DNA of 64,000 bases from Planctomycetota bacterium (GCA_024278955.1 JAJRSE010000002.1:62001-126000); one strand, 5' to 3'; positions 7,390 to 16,849 are shown, counted from the stretch's first letter. Program-made: numbers and translations. The notes: a model not told the origin generated them from the sequence alone.

Positions 7390-9105
7390 TTACGCATCAA
7401 TAATAGTTTCTCGAACAACTTCCTCGGTTGTGGTGGTGCCTGCGTAGGCGGCTTTCATTCCCGCATCTCGCAAGGTAATCATTCCCGCTTTTCTGGCGGA
7501 CTCTCGGATTTCGTCGGTCGAGGCGTTTTGCATGATCAGGTCGCGTAGATCGTTGTTCATGATCATCAGCTCGAAAAGACCAACTCGCCCCTTGTATCCC
7601 GTATTATTACAGTTTTCGCAGCCACCGCCACGATAAAACTTCCGCCCTTTGAGGTCTTTGGCTGTCAATTCCAGGTCGTCCAGGACCTCCTGAGGGGGGG
7701 CATACTCTTCTCGACACTTCTCGCAGACTCTTCGGACCAGACGCTGAGCCAAAATCGCCTCGACCGTCGCGGTGATTAAAAACGTGGGGACACCCATGTC
7801 CTTCAACCGCGTAATCGTGCCCGGGGCGTCGTTGGTATGGAGCGTGCTGAAAACCATATGCCCCGTCAGCGAGGCCTGAACCGCGATTTCGGCGGTCTCC
7901 AAATCGCGAATCTCGCCCACGAGAATCTTGTCGGGATCCTGACGCAAAATCGCCCGGAGACACTGGGCAAACGTATTGCCGATCGACGCATCGATTGGCA
8001 CCTGGATGATGCCTTCCATGTCGTACTCGACCGGGTCTTCGGTCGTGATGAGCTTGTCTTCGATGACGTTGAGTTCGTTGAGAGCAGAATAAAGCGTGGT
8101 GGTTTTCCCCGAGCCGGTCGGCCCGGTCACCAAGACAATGCCGTTGGGCCTGGAAATAACCTTTTGAAACTGGGTCATGAGCGTATCGTTCATGCCCACC
8201 TTCTTGAGATCGAGCGACACGACCGAGCGGTCGAGTACCCGCATCACGACGCTTTCGCCAAACATGGTCGGCAGCACACTCACACGCAAGTCGACCGGGT
8301 GCCCGCCGACGTTGAGCTCGATGCGTCCGTCCTGAGGCATCCGGCGCTCGGCGATATCGAGATCGGCCATCACCTTGATACGTGTCGTGATTGCAAAAGC
8401 CAAATGCCTCGGCGGAGGGACCATTTCGTAAAGTACGCCATCGGCCTTGATGCGGATGCGGAATTCGTCTTCAAAGGGTTCAAAATGCAAATCGCTTGCG
8501 TGGTCTTTAATCGCAATCAGCAGCACCATATTCAGTAGCTTGCGAACGGGCGCACTATCGGCCAACGCTTCGACGCTCGTCAGGTCAACCGTCCCACCCT
8601 CGGCCGCAGCTGCCGCCGCGGCAAGGTTCACATCGTCTTCGAGGTCAGAAACAATGCTTTCGACACTCTCGGTATTCTCGCCATAGTAACGATCGAGGCT
8701 TGCCACAATGCCTTGTTCGGTCGTGACGACCACCTGGATGTTGTAGCCAAGAAACGTACGCAGCTCGTCTTGCACGGCGAGGTTTTGCGGATCGCACATT
8801 GCGACGGTAAGCGTGTCGGAGTCGAACTCAATGGGGATGATGCGGTACATCTGCGCCATCGGCTCGGTCACCATCTCAATGACTTCGGGCTTAATCGTAA
8901 GATCGGCGACCGCGACCGTGCGGAGCGACATTTGTTCGCCAAGCGATTGAGCAAGTTGTTCGTCGTTGACCAGCCCCATGTCCATAGCGACCCGACCGAT
9001 CAGCTGACCAGGACGCTCGTTCTGCTCGTCGACGAGCAATTCGAGCTGTTCGTCAGAGATATATCCAAGGTCGACCATGATTTGGCCAATACGCCGCAGA
9101 GCCAT
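7390..9105 (-). CDS. GspE/PilB-family secretion/pilus assembly ATPase
   Basis: A cytoplasmic hexameric ATPase that drives pseudopilus or pilus extension. Order: N-terminal GspE domain (MshEN type, residues 1-150; IGQIMVDLGYISDEQ), an alanine-rich linker (161-170), then the motor domain with Walker A GPTGSGKTTT (about 328), an Asp box, Walker B near ILRQDPDKILVGEIRD, a His box (GHMVFSTLHTNDAPG), and a zinc-binding tetracysteine pair (CEKC and CENC) near 475-520. Length 571 is normal. Start ATG at 9105 lacks a clear ribosome site. One of two PilB/GspE-like ATPases in the operon; which serves secretion and which pilus extension cannot be told from sequence. Confidence 0.93.
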   Translation of the reverse strand: MALRRIGQIMVDLGYISDEQLELLVDEQNERPGQLIGRVAMDMGLVNDEQLAQSLGEQMSLRTVAVADLTIKPEVIEMVTEPMAQMYRIIPIEFDSDTLTVAMCDPQNLAVQDELRTFLGYNIQVVVTTEQGIVASLDRYYGENTESVESIVSDLEDDVNLAAAAAAAEGGTVDLTSVEALADSAPVRKLLNMVLLIAIKDHASDLHFEPFEDEFRIRIKADGVLYEMVPPPRHLAFAITTRIKVMADLDIAERRMPQDGRIELNVGGHPVDLRVSVLPTMFGESVVMRVLDRSVVSLDLKKVGMNDTLMTQFQKVISRPNGIVLVTGPTGSGKTTTLYSALNELNVIEDKLITTEDPVEYDMEGIIQVPIDASIGNTFAQCLRAILRQDPDKILVGEIRDLETAEIAVQASLTGHMVFSTLHTNDAPGTITRLKDMGVPTFLITATVEAILAQRLVRRVCEKCREEYAPPQEVLDDLELTAKDLKGRKFYRGGGCENCNNTGYKGRVGLFELMIMNNDLRDLIMQNASTDEIRESARKAGMITLRDAGMKAAYAGTTTTEEVVRETIIDA

Positions 9106-9196
9106 AGCAGTTTCGTAGGGGGATAGAGGTGTGAGATCAGAGTAGAGAGTCGAGTCGTAGTCGCCAGCTTCAAATCGCCGTTTTAGTTGCCATCAG

Positions 9197-10303
9197 TTAG
9201 TTGCCGTTATCCGAAGGGTCCTCGTCGAACGCGCCCCGTTCGGCACCGGCAATACGTTTCGCCAAATCCTCAGGCATGTTCGCCTTGGCAAGGACATCTT
9301 CTTTGGTGACCAGTTCGTTTTTCCAATGTTCAAACAAGTGGTCGTCCAGCAATTTCATTCCATGCTTCGAGCCGGTTTGAATTGCGGAAGTGATACGGAA
9401 AATTTTGTTTTCTCGAATCAGGTTTGCGATACCAGGCGTAACGACCAAGGTTTCAAAGGCTGCAACTCGGCCACCGCCGATTCGTGGGCAAAGCTGCTGA
9501 GCCAAAATTCCGATAATCGAAGTTGCTAGCTGAGTACGAATCTGATCTTGCTGATTGGTTGGGAATACGTCGATCACCCGGTTGATCGTCCCTGCCGCAC
9601 TCGACGTATGGAGCGTGCCAAACACGACATGCCCCGTTTCTGCCGCGGTAATCGCAGCCTCGATTGTTTCTAAGTCACGTAATTCGCCGACAAGAATCAC
9701 ATCGGGGTCTTGCCGCAAAGCACGCCGAATCGCCTCGGCAAAGGTCGTAACATCGACACCGACTTCTCGTTGGTTGATTGTCGATTTTTTATGGTTGTGA
9801 TAAAACTCGATCGGGTCTTCGATCGTGATGATATGGTGGTCGACCGTGTCGTTGAGATAATCGATCATCGCAGCCAGCGAAGTCGATTTTCCCGAACCGG
9901 TCGGTCCGGTGACCAGTATGAGCCCACGAGGACGCATGATCATGTCTTTGAAAATGGGCGGTACCGACAACTGTTCCATCGACATCAAATCGACCGGAAT
10001 CTGCCGCAGCACCATCGCGACGTGCCCCCGTTGGCGAAAAATCGAAACCCGAAACCGAGCTTGATCGCCAAACGCAAAACCAAAGTCGGTGCTGCCGGTT
10101 TCTTGAAACTCTTGTTGGCACCGATCTGGCGTGATGCTCTTCATCAGCCCCATCGTGTCGGAGGGCTCAAGGACCTTGGTCTTGAGTTTTTGCATGCGAC
10201 CATGAAGCCGCAGCACAGGAGGTTGACCTACCGTGATATGAAGATCGCTCGCCCCCTGCTTAACCTGTGCAGAAAGCAACTTGTCGATAAGAATAGTACC
10301 CAT
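9197..10303 (-). CDS. pilT: PilT-family pilus retraction ATPase
   Basis: PilT ATPases power pilus disassembly and retraction at the cytoplasmic face of the pilus machine. The N-terminal PAS-like domain (GASDLHITVGQPPVLRLHGR) and Walker A GPTGSGKST (residues 133-141) are present, as is the PilT signature ALRQDPDVILVGELRD with GTLHTSSAAGTINRVIDVFP. The C-terminal GMKLLDDHL segment is also PilT-like. At 368 residues it fits PilT (about 345-370) and lacks the long N-domain and zinc motif of PilB/GspE. Start ATG at 10303 follows AAGGAG at ideal spacing. Its presence argues for a retractable type IV pilus, not a pure secretion system. Confidence 0.94.
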   Translation of the reverse strand: MGTILIDKLLSAQVKQGASDLHITVGQPPVLRLHGRMQKLKTKVLEPSDTMGLMKSITPDRCQQEFQETGSTDFGFAFGDQARFRVSIFRQRGHVAMVLRQIPVDLMSMEQLSVPPIFKDMIMRPRGLILVTGPTGSGKSTSLAAMIDYLNDTVDHHIITIEDPIEFYHNHKKSTINQREVGVDVTTFAEAIRRALRQDPDVILVGELRDLETIEAAITAAETGHVVFGTLHTSSAAGTINRVIDVFPTNQQDQIRTQLATSIIGILAQQLCPRIGGGRVAAFETLVVTPGIANLIRENKIFRITSAIQTGSKHGMKLLDDHLFEHWKNELVTKEDVLAKANMPEDLAKRIAGAERGAFDEDPSDNGN

Positions 10304-10641
10304 ATTTGCTCCTTCCCTGTCCTTTCAGTTGGAGACGCTCGAGGCCCAACGCTTTCTGCGAGAGCCAAGTGGCTTACCTCCCGCGGCCAAAGGTCGCCAA
10401 CCGACTCTTTTTCAGTTCCAAGCAAGCCGCTGTTCCAAACGGCAAGATGAAGGGGAGTCGCCGGCAAACAATCACCAGAATTATTCCCCATGAACGCTAT
10501 AAACTCAAGTCAGCCAAGAGGATAATCAACGTCGCCGATCGCCAAAATCGTCGACCCCGAGTGCTCCCATTCGCTTCAAAATCGTTGCTCCACGGATCTG
10601 CCTCAATTCTAATCACTGAGACAGATAAAACAGTACTCGTG
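10304..10641. other. Intergenic spacer without recognised features
   Basis: This 338-base spacer lies between the upstream PilB-like gene and pilT. It ends in a strong AAGGAG ribosome site for pilT. A small agccaagtggct stem lies near 10361. I see no convincing coding frame, terminator or promoter, though the length would allow a separate promoter for pilT. Confidence 0.4.
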
Positions 10642-12342
10642 TTAGTGGTTGCTCTTCGCCACTCGAAAAACCTCTTCCAAGGTCGTGATTCCGGCAAGCA
10701 CCTTTCGGATTCCATCGTCGTAAAGCGTTGTCATACCTTGCTTTACGGCTGCCTGCCCAATCTCGACGGTCGAAGCACCCGAGAATGCCAATTCCCGCAC
10801 TTTCGCCGTCATCGTCATCAACTCAAAAATCCCTAAACGACCCCGATAGCCGCTATCCCCGCAATGTGAGCAGCCGGCCCCCTTCATAAACGAAGCCTTT
10901 GCCGCCTGCTCAGGCGTAATGCCGGCGTTCTCGAGTTCGGCATCGGTGAGCGTATGTGGCTGTTTACACTTCGAGCAGACAACTCGCACGAGCCGCTGGG
11001 CCAGGATACCGACCACACTGCCTGCCACCAGATAGGCCGGGACTCCCATATCAACCATGCGAGTTACCGCACCTGGGGCATCGTTCGTATGAAGCGTACT
11101 AAAGACCAAGTGACCCGTGAGCGACGCTTGGATGCCCATCGACGCGGTTTCGTAGTCTCGCATTTCGCCGACAAGAATTACGTTGGGTGCTTGCCGCAGC
11201 ATGGAGCGAATAATTAACGCAAAATCGAGCCCGATACTATGCCGAACTTCAACCTGGTTGATCCCTGGCAAGTAATACTCGACGGGATCTTCTGCGGTAA
11301 TAATTTTTCGGTCAGGGCGGTTAAGCTCGTTGAGCGCCGCATAGAGGGTCGTCGTTTTTCCCGATCCCGTAGGACCCGTTACAAGCACAATGCCGTTGGG
11401 GCGGCGGGTAAGTGCGCGAAAGACTTTGAAATCTCTCTCGCTGAGCCCCAGTTGGCGGACTCCAACGCGAATGTTGTCTTTGTCGAGCAGTCGCATCACG
11501 CACGACTGGCCATGCGAAGTAGGCAGCATACTGACCCGCAGGTCAAGCTCTTTGCCGCCGGCGGTAATTTTGATTCGACCATCCTGCGTACGCCGTCGTT
11601 CGGCAATGTCCATCTTTGCCAAGATCTTGATGCGCGAGAGCAGCGCACTAAGTAAACGACGCGGAGGGCTATCTCGTTCGATCAACACGCCATCGATACG
11701 ATATCGAATTCGAATCCTGCTTGCAAAGGGCTCAACGTGAATATCAGAGGCCCGCAGCTGAACCGCTTCGGTAATCATCAATTGAACCAGACGCACGACC
11801 GGTGCGCTGTTTTCGTCGACGACGGCATCGTCATCGCTGTCGGCGTCGTCTTCGGTCTCGGTAAAGTCGATCGCCGTGTCGGTGAACTCCTGCAACATCG
11901 AGTCGGCGCTTTCGCCATCCATCTGACCGTAATTACGGTTGATCGCCTCGTTGATTTGCTCTTTGGTCGCGAGACCGATTTCCACTTCGCGATTCAAGAT
12001 AAACTTCAGCTTGTCGAACGTTTCAAAGTCCAACGGATCGCTGACGACGATTTTGAGTTTGCCGTCCTCCTCAGAAAATGGGAGAACCGAGTTCTCGCGC
12101 GCAACCGACTCAGGAACCAGTTCAACAACTGCCGGTGGAATCGGCACGTTGTCCAGGTCGTAGTATTCGTAGTCGTGTTGTTCTGCCAAGGCTCGCATCA
12201 CTTGCTCAGCCGTAGCGTAGCCTAGCTGGACAAGGGCGTCTTGGATTTTCAGCTTGCGCGAGGTTGCGACAGTTTCTGCCTCTTGAAGCTGCTCAGGCCC
12301 GAGAAGGCCTTTCTTTATTAAGTAGTCACCGAGGTCGGCCAT
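10642..12342 (-). CDS. pilB: PilB/GspE-family pilus assembly ATPase (second copy)
   Basis: Cytoplasmic extension ATPase. The start was set at the ATG at 12342, giving MADLGDYLIKKGLLG, because GAGAAGAAG precedes it and the upstream in-frame region lacks domain character; the protein is 566 residues. The MshEN-type domain covers residues 1-140, an acidic linker (DDADSDDDAVVDE) lies near 165-177, and Walker A GPTGSGKT is at 323-330. Walker B (MLRQAPNVILVGEMRDYETA), the His box and a CSKC...CSHC zinc motif follow. An Ala replaces the usual Asp in the RQAPNVILVGE segment. First gene of the visible pilus operon. Confidence 0.92.
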   Translation of the reverse strand: MADLGDYLIKKGLLGPEQLQEAETVATSRKLKIQDALVQLGYATAEQVMRALAEQHDYEYYDLDNVPIPPAVVELVPESVARENSVLPFSEEDGKLKIVVSDPLDFETFDKLKFILNREVEIGLATKEQINEAINRNYGQMDGESADSMLQEFTDTAIDFTETEDDADSDDDAVVDENSAPVVRLVQLMITEAVQLRASDIHVEPFASRIRIRYRIDGVLIERDSPPRRLLSALLSRIKILAKMDIAERRRTQDGRIKITAGGKELDLRVSMLPTSHGQSCVMRLLDKDNIRVGVRQLGLSERDFKVFRALTRRPNGIVLVTGPTGSGKTTTLYAALNELNRPDRKIITAEDPVEYYLPGINQVEVRHSIGLDFALIIRSMLRQAPNVILVGEMRDYETASMGIQASLTGHLVFSTLHTNDAPGAVTRMVDMGVPAYLVAGSVVGILAQRLVRVVCSKCKQPHTLTDAELENAGITPEQAAKASFMKGAGCSHCGDSGYRGRLGIFELMTMTAKVRELAFSGASTVEIGQAAVKQGMTTLYDDGIRKVLAGITTLEEVFRVAKSNH

Positions 12343-12654
12343 AAGTGCTTCTTCTCTGTTCTGGTAAGTTTCCGACGAGTTGGTTTTTGGGAGGGGAAGA
12401 GTCGATCGCTGGAAGGCGAAAAATTCCTCACCTGAGCCCAAGGCTGCTTGTACGGTCGTTTGCGGGACGTCGTCCTAGAGAGTTGCCCTAGAAGTCAGTT
12501 TGCGGAAAGAACTCCAGGCAGTCCGAAGTCTCAGACACCAGAGAAGTTACGCCCTGCCACCCAACAATCTTCCAACTGTTAGGCTAATGACGGCGGGGCA
12601 AACTGTCAACGAATTGTGGACTGCCTAACTTAGGCCGATATTCTGCTTCACGCC
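12343..12654. other. Probable promoter/leader region of the pilus operon
   Basis: These 312 bases lie between the first pilus ATPase gene and the next minus-strand gene. It is the natural place for the operon promoter, but I could not identify a clear -35/-10 or -24/-12 pair. No coding frame, repeat or terminator stands out. Confidence 0.35.
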
Positions 12655-13131
12655 TCAATTGCCAGGCTGGGCACGGATCGCTCGGGCGTCCAAACGGAAC
12701 TGCTGGGCAAGCTTTCTCATCGCATCGGCCTGTTTATATAGCTCTATTTGCTCAAACTTCTTGGCCGAGAGCGTAAGTTGCCAGGCGGCATCGCGAAGCG
12801 ATTCTACCGGTCCTGATGCTAAATCCTTCGCATCCAAATAATCCGTTGCTTCTGCTTGAACGACTTTCGTCGCGGGTTGATACCCTTGCAGCGGTTTCCG
12901 ATCCGTGACGATCGACCCCCCCAGCCGCTCCTGAATTTCCAGCAGTTCTTGCACCACCGCCGCCCGAGATGCCGATTGATCCGCATCCGCCACGGTTACA
13001 AAGCCTTCGGGAACCGTTGGAGCTTCTGCTGCCATCGTCGAGACCGTGGCCAGCAACAGCCAGGCGACTGTGGTGTTAACGAAAAACCTGCGAGAAAGAA
13101 ATCGAAGTTGCATGGCGAATACTTGCCACAT
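12655..13131 (-). CDS. Small secreted protein of unknown function
   Basis: The 158-residue product has an N-terminal signal peptide: basic MQLRFLSRRFF, hydrophobic core TTVAWLLLATVSTM, and a likely cleavage after AAEA. The mature part is about 120 residues, predicted mostly helical and hydrophilic, with one Gly/Tyr-rich turn (KPLQGYQPATK) and no recognised domain. Start ATG at 13131 follows GGAG with an 8-base spacer; an internal ATG at 13113 would give a more classical signal peptide. It reads in the same direction as the gene upstream but a terminator at 13166-13201 separates them. Function unknown. Confidence 0.7.
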   Translation of the reverse strand: MWQVFAMQLRFLSRRFFVNTTVAWLLLATVSTMAAEAPTVPEGFVTVADADQSASRAAVVQELLEIQERLGGSIVTDRKPLQGYQPATKVVQAEATDYLDAKDLASGPVESLRDAAWQLTLSAKKFEQIELYKQADAMRKLAQQFRLDARAIRAQPGN

Positions 13132-13165
13132 CGGAAAGTCTCCAAGCGGTTGGCTCGGGATAGAT

Positions 13166-13201
13166 AAAAGGGCCCTGCCCCGTGGGGAGGACAGGGCCTT
13201 T
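13166..13201 (-). terminator. Rho-independent terminator after the DUF2513-like gene
   Basis: aaagg(g)ccctg (13167-13177) pairs with cagggccttt (13192-13201), with one bulged G. On the minus strand the stem is followed by a TTTT tract. It lies 35 bases beyond the stop of the gene at 13236-13847. Confidence 0.75.
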
Positions 13202-13235
13202 GCAAAGCAATAAATTCATCGAGAGTATCAAAACC

Positions 13236-13847
13236 CTAAATCAAATAACCCGGCAGCGACGCGTCGTAAGACAAATCGGCAATTCCATCGCCATCAAGGT
13301 CGATACCTTCTCGAACTACTCGTTCGCGAAACCTTCCATCCTCGGCACGCACACGAACGTATCGCACATTGTCTTCTTCCCAGTACGAGCGGTCTTCCAG
13401 CGGTTGGGGCTCAACTCGATAGGCGGGACGAGGGGCAACGGCTTCGGGCTCGTAATGCAATGGCCGAGATGTGGCTACCACTCGCTGGCGAGGTAAACGC
13501 TTAGGACCTGTGAGAGCCCAATGCAAAAGAATGCCGCGAATCACTTTCAACGACAAGCCTCCGGTACGGTCCTGGCAAGTCCATTTTGCCTCGCGCCATC
13601 GTGATTCGTTCCGAACAAGTTCGAGCAACTCGTGTCCGTCGTGAGTCAGTCGGACGCAAGGAATACCGGTGCTAGTGCGATCAATTTCCTTCAGGAGTTC
13701 GGCGTCGATCAGAAGCCGCAGGTGATACCGGATACTCTCCTCGGTCTCCTGTTCTGGGCCCGATCTTAGAACGCTCACAGAGCAATCGGTACCGTGGTTT
13801 TCTATCTCAAGCAGCAACTGCCGCGCTAGGTCCAAATCTCGTTTCAT
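13236..13847 (-). CDS. DUF2513-like winged-helix protein with calcium-loop-like tail
   Basis: The start was placed at the ATG at 13847 because GGAGGTG stands 7 bases before it, giving MKRDLDLARQLLLEIE. Residues 1-85 resemble DUF2513, a small winged-helix-like family (YHLRLLIDAELL, then a TSTGIPCVRLTHDGHELLE segment). A variable middle with many charged residues follows. The C-terminus ends in LDGDGIADLSYD, which has the spacing of a dockerin or EF-hand calcium loop, unusual for this family. Length about 203. It is a single gene with its own terminator. DNA binding is possible but unproven. Confidence 0.65.
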   Translation of the reverse strand: MKRDLDLARQLLLEIENHGTDCSVSVLRSGPEQETEESIRYHLRLLIDAELLKEIDRTSTGIPCVRLTHDGHELLELVRNESRWREAKWTCQDRTGGLSLKVIRGILLHWALTGPKRLPRQRVVATSRPLHYEPEAVAPRPAYRVEPQPLEDRSYWEEDNVRYVRVRAEDGRFRERVVREGIDLDGDGIADLSYDASLPGYLI

Positions 13848-13974
13848 GGGTGCACCTCCGTTTGCACGTGGGGATATAAAAGCAACAGGGTCTTTCGCTG
13901 TGCAAATTTGTTCCATTCACGCTGAAGAGTCAACCTCGATCGAAAGTGCTAGCACCTAAAGAAGAGAATTCGGT

Positions 13975-14029
13975 TGGCAAGGAACACGGGTTTTCACATC
14001 AAAATCAAACATCCCACATCAAACATCCG
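13975..14029. repeat. Single-arm copy of the gatgtttgat repeat family
   Basis: aaggaacacgggttttcaca (13979 on) followed by caaaatcaaacatcccacat and caaacatcc. This matches the loop and right arm of the copies at 545-659 and 1866-2049, but the left arm is missing. It abuts the stop of the creatininase gene at 14031. Confidence 0.7.
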
Positions 14030-14030
14030 T

Positions 14031-14795
14031 TCAAGCGTACATGTCATCTGGATCAGCCGCAGCCAAATCGACCAGAAACTCGGACACCTTCTCCGCAATT
14101 GTCTGGAAATATCGAGCACCCTTCTCAGCCGTCGCGGCACCCGGGTCGCCTACGCCTGTGTCAGCCGTCACCTGGGTCCACTGACGCGGTGCCCAAGCCC
14201 AGCCTTCTTGTAGACCCGCAATGCGGAACCGCTTCGCTGCACCGTCTCCTGCTTGCTCTAGCGGTAGCACTAGCTCAGGCGCCAAGTGCATCATCAGGCT
14301 GGTTTCCATTTCATTCGCGTGGTCGCCAGCCGCCTCGAAGAATTCCTCGGGTGGCACTACCGCAAACCCGTCTACCGCACAGAGGAAAAGCGACGTCCGT
14401 GCCTGAGCCTCGCGTATCATTTGCCGAAAGTTGTTCCCGCCATGAAAATTCAGGACGACTAGCTTACGCACTCCATGCCCTTCCAAACTATCCACCACGT
14501 CTTCTAACACACGAGCTTGCGTTGAAGGATTCATGTTAATCGTCAGCGGTATGTCGAGCTGCTGTGTGTTCACGCCAAAAGGCATGGTTGGCAGCACGAC
14601 CACATAGGCCTTCCGGTCCCAAGCCAGCCGAGCCGCCTCGATTGCCACTCGTTGGGCTTCGTAGTTGTCTGTCCCATACGGAAGATGATAGTTGTGCGCT
14701 TCAGTTGCTCCCCAAGGAAGCACGGCAACTTCGTAAGCCGTTTGGGGAATCGTCGAAAAAGTTGTTTCTGCCAGAACGTAAGGCCGACCAGACAT
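14031..14795 (-). CDS. Creatininase-family amidohydrolase
   Basis: Metal-dependent amidohydrolases of this family act on small cyclic or linear amides such as creatinine, mycofactocin precursors or pterin-derived amides. The start at the ATG at 14795 (MSGRPYVLAETTF) gives 254 residues, close to the family norm of 240-260; the longer frame upstream has no family similarity. Metal-ligand motifs are visible: GATEAHNYHLPYGTDN (Glu, His, Asp) near residue 31, NFHGGNN near 130, and a Glu in DHANEMETS near 170. Substrate cannot be deduced. The gene behind it (14851) encodes an unrelated membrane protein. Confidence 0.88.
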   Translation of the reverse strand: MSGRPYVLAETTFSTIPQTAYEVAVLPWGATEAHNYHLPYGTDNYEAQRVAIEAARLAWDRKAYVVVLPTMPFGVNTQQLDIPLTINMNPSTQARVLEDVVDSLEGHGVRKLVVLNFHGGNNFRQMIREAQARTSLFLCAVDGFAVVPPEEFFEAAGDHANEMETSLMMHLAPELVLPLEQAGDGAAKRFRIAGLQEGWAWAPRQWTQVTADTGVGDPGAATAEKGARYFQTIAEKVSEFLVDLAAADPDDMYA

Positions 14796-14850
14796 GAAGG
14801 TCCCTTCAGAAAAGTGTACTACAGGAAGAAATCGACGAGTACTCGCAAAA

Positions 14851-15144
14851 TCAGTCCTGCATGCGAAACTTCGGATGCAATACAAACGCCGCGGCAGTCG
14901 TAAACAATCCCACGAGAAGCAGTTGCCCAAAAAACCGATCGGTATCCAACGAGTAGGTAACCACCAGTTTGCTATGCCCCGTATTAAACTGATCGCCCTC
15001 TGGCGCATCAAGAAAGTAATGGTAGTCCGTAGGCAAACTAATCGTTTTTCGAGGAGAAACAGCCTGCCCTTCATACGGCGGGAATGTACACATCGCAATC
15101 GCGACCAACGCACCCGTCAGGATTGAAATTTTGGTTAGAAGCAC
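14851..15144 (-). CDS. Small membrane protein of unknown function
   Basis: A 97-residue product starting at GTG (15144) behind AGGAAC. It has a hydrophobic N-terminal segment (ISILTGALVAIAMCTF, residues 6-21) and a second hydrophobic helix near the C-terminus (FFGQLLLVGLFTTAAAFVL), with a polar stretch of about 50 residues between them. Topology would place the middle in the periplasm. No family recognised. It lies 55 bases upstream of the creatininase gene and may be co-transcribed with it. Confidence 0.6.
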   Translation of the reverse strand: MLLTKISILTGALVAIAMCTFPPYEGQAVSPRKTISLPTDYHYFLDAPEGDQFNTGHSKLVVTYSLDTDRFFGQLLLVGLFTTAAAFVLHPKFRMQD

Positions 15145-15188
15145 TTGGAGTTCCTAAACGATGCGAAGTTTCTTTTTTTCGGTCAGCT

Positions 15189-16421
15189 TTACCGTATCTG
15201 ACCTTCAGCCGATCGCGCCGTCTCGGCTTCAGCTTCCTTCTCGAAGAGTGTTCCATACTGGCTCGCTTGAAGCCGCGTTATCATGCCACGGATGATTTCC
15301 TGCTTGTCGAGTGCCTCTTGCTTTGCCAGCTCGGCTGCCTGGCGAAGAGACGCAGCTGCGGTTCGTTCCGCCTTTGCTTCCAAGCGTGCTATTTGGGCCA
15401 AGTATTCACCCATTCGGGCCGCTTTCTTGCTCGACTCCATGACGTCCATCCGCTCGGCAAGCAGCAGTTGCTGATCAATCGCCTCGGTGCGAGCTTTTCT
15501 CGCCTTAATTTTACTTTTCTCTACCGCCAGAAGAGTCTGCTCGGCTGCCGTTCTTTCCCGTTCGACCCCTTGCTTCACAAGCTGTAACTCGGCTCGCTGC
15601 TTTTCAAGGTTGGCCCGATCCTCGGCCAACAGCCTTTTAGCTTCTTGTGCCGCAGCAAGCGATTCTTGAGCAGACTCTTTCTCAAACTTCGCCGAATCGA
15701 TTGCCGCCAGGGCCGCAGCTTGCTCCGCCTGGGCGGCTTTTCTTTCTTCCACCGCCGAGGCATAAATCCGCTCGGCTGAGTCGAGCGCCTTCTCCGCAGC
15801 CACGCGGTCGTTCTGCGCCTTGGCGGCGGTCCGGTTCACTTCAGCCACAAGATTCCTCGCCTCGGCAGTCTCAGCCTTCACCATCTCAGCCTCAGCAAGG
15901 ATCGACTGCGCCGCTGCCAAATCCGCCGCTAGCTGCTCCCTGGCGGTTTCGTTCGAGCTACGTAGCTTCCGTTCTTCTGCGACTGCCAGGCGGACTGCTT
16001 CAAGCGTCTTCTCTGCCGCCAACCTCTCCCGCATAGCGACCTGACGAACATGAGCGGCCTTGGAAAGCGAGAGCGAAGCCTTCTCCTCCGCCTTTAACGC
16101 CTCGGCACAAACGGCAAGCGAGCTTTTGTGCTCCGCCTGGGCATCAGCAAATGCAGACTGCGAAGTGGCACTCTGCGAAGCGGCCAGCTGGCCCACTTTT
16201 ACCGCCTGGTTGCGAAGCCGATGGGCCTCAGCCAATTGCTGCTCAGCCTCTTGAGCAACGAGCTCGGCACGCTCGTTGGCGGCCAACGCCGCTTCCTTGG
16301 CGTTACCAGCTTCTTGCTGTACTTGATCCAACGCGGTGCGCAGTTGCACCATTTCGCGGTTGGTGAGACCTAGGATCAGAAAAAAGCAGAGGCTCACGGA
16401 TAGAAAGGTTATTCGATTCAT
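15189..16421 (-). CDS. Alanine/glutamate-rich coiled-coil protein with N-terminal membrane anchor
   Basis: The N-terminus (MNRITFLSVSLCFFLILGLT) is a signal anchor or signal peptide. The remaining roughly 385 residues are almost entirely heptad-rich, Ala/Glu/Lys/Gln helix with no Pro and very few Gly, the signature of a long coiled coil (for example ALAANERAELVAQEAEQQL). No globular domain is visible, and low-complexity similarity to TolA- or Smc-like proteins is not evidence of shared function. ATG at 16421 with GAGAGA upstream. Likely an envelope rod or spacer; role unknown. Confidence 0.75.
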   Translation of the reverse strand: MNRITFLSVSLCFFLILGLTNREMVQLRTALDQVQQEAGNAKEAALAANERAELVAQEAEQQLAEAHRLRNQAVKVGQLAASQSATSQSAFADAQAEHKSSLAVCAEALKAEEKASLSLSKAAHVRQVAMRERLAAEKTLEAVRLAVAEERKLRSSNETAREQLAADLAAAQSILAEAEMVKAETAEARNLVAEVNRTAAKAQNDRVAAEKALDSAERIYASAVEERKAAQAEQAAALAAIDSAKFEKESAQESLAAAQEAKRLLAEDRANLEKQRAELQLVKQGVERERTAAEQTLLAVEKSKIKARKARTEAIDQQLLLAERMDVMESSKKAARMGEYLAQIARLEAKAERTAAASLRQAAELAKQEALDKQEIIRGMITRLQASQYGTLFEKEAEAETARSAEGQIR

Positions 16422-16675
16422 GGGTTTATCTCTCTAGCTCGGTTTCCGCATCAAAGGGGCAGACAAGCAGATGTCTAACTCTTGCATCGACCTCGCCCAA
16501 CAAGACGATTAGGTAGACGAGCGAAAATAAATCGCCCAACGCTAGAAACTTTTTGGCAACCATGCACCAGATAAGACATTCCTCAGGACCAGAACTCCTG
16601 CTTCCTTATTTTGCTACAAAGGGGTAGGATTTTTAGTGTGTTCTTTTGTGTAGAAAACTATTACGAGGCCTTCGG

Positions 16676-16849
16676 ATGAAACCCAAAGAAGAATTGCAAG
16701 CAATTATTCAGCAGATTGCTTCGGAGAACAGCCCTGTCGGCATGGACGCGGTTTACGTTCACGCCCTGATTCTCGACCGACTACAAAGCCTCAGCGACCG
16801 GTTAGAGCGGCTAGAGAACGCCGTCGCAGCAGGTAACGGCAAGAAGTAA
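16676..16849 (+). CDS. Small coiled-coil protein of unknown function
   Basis: A 57-residue product from the ATG at 16676 (GAGG upstream): MKPKEELQAIIQQIASENSP followed by a helical segment LILDRLQSLSDRLERLENAV with Leu heptads. It is hydrophilic and has no signal. The single-helix heptads suggest oligomerisation. It faces actF convergently with a hairpin between them. A longer in-frame start at 16646 would add ten residues without ribosome site. Confidence 0.55.
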   Translation: MKPKEELQAIIQQIASENSPVGMDAVYVHALILDRLQSLSDRLERLENAVAAGNGKK

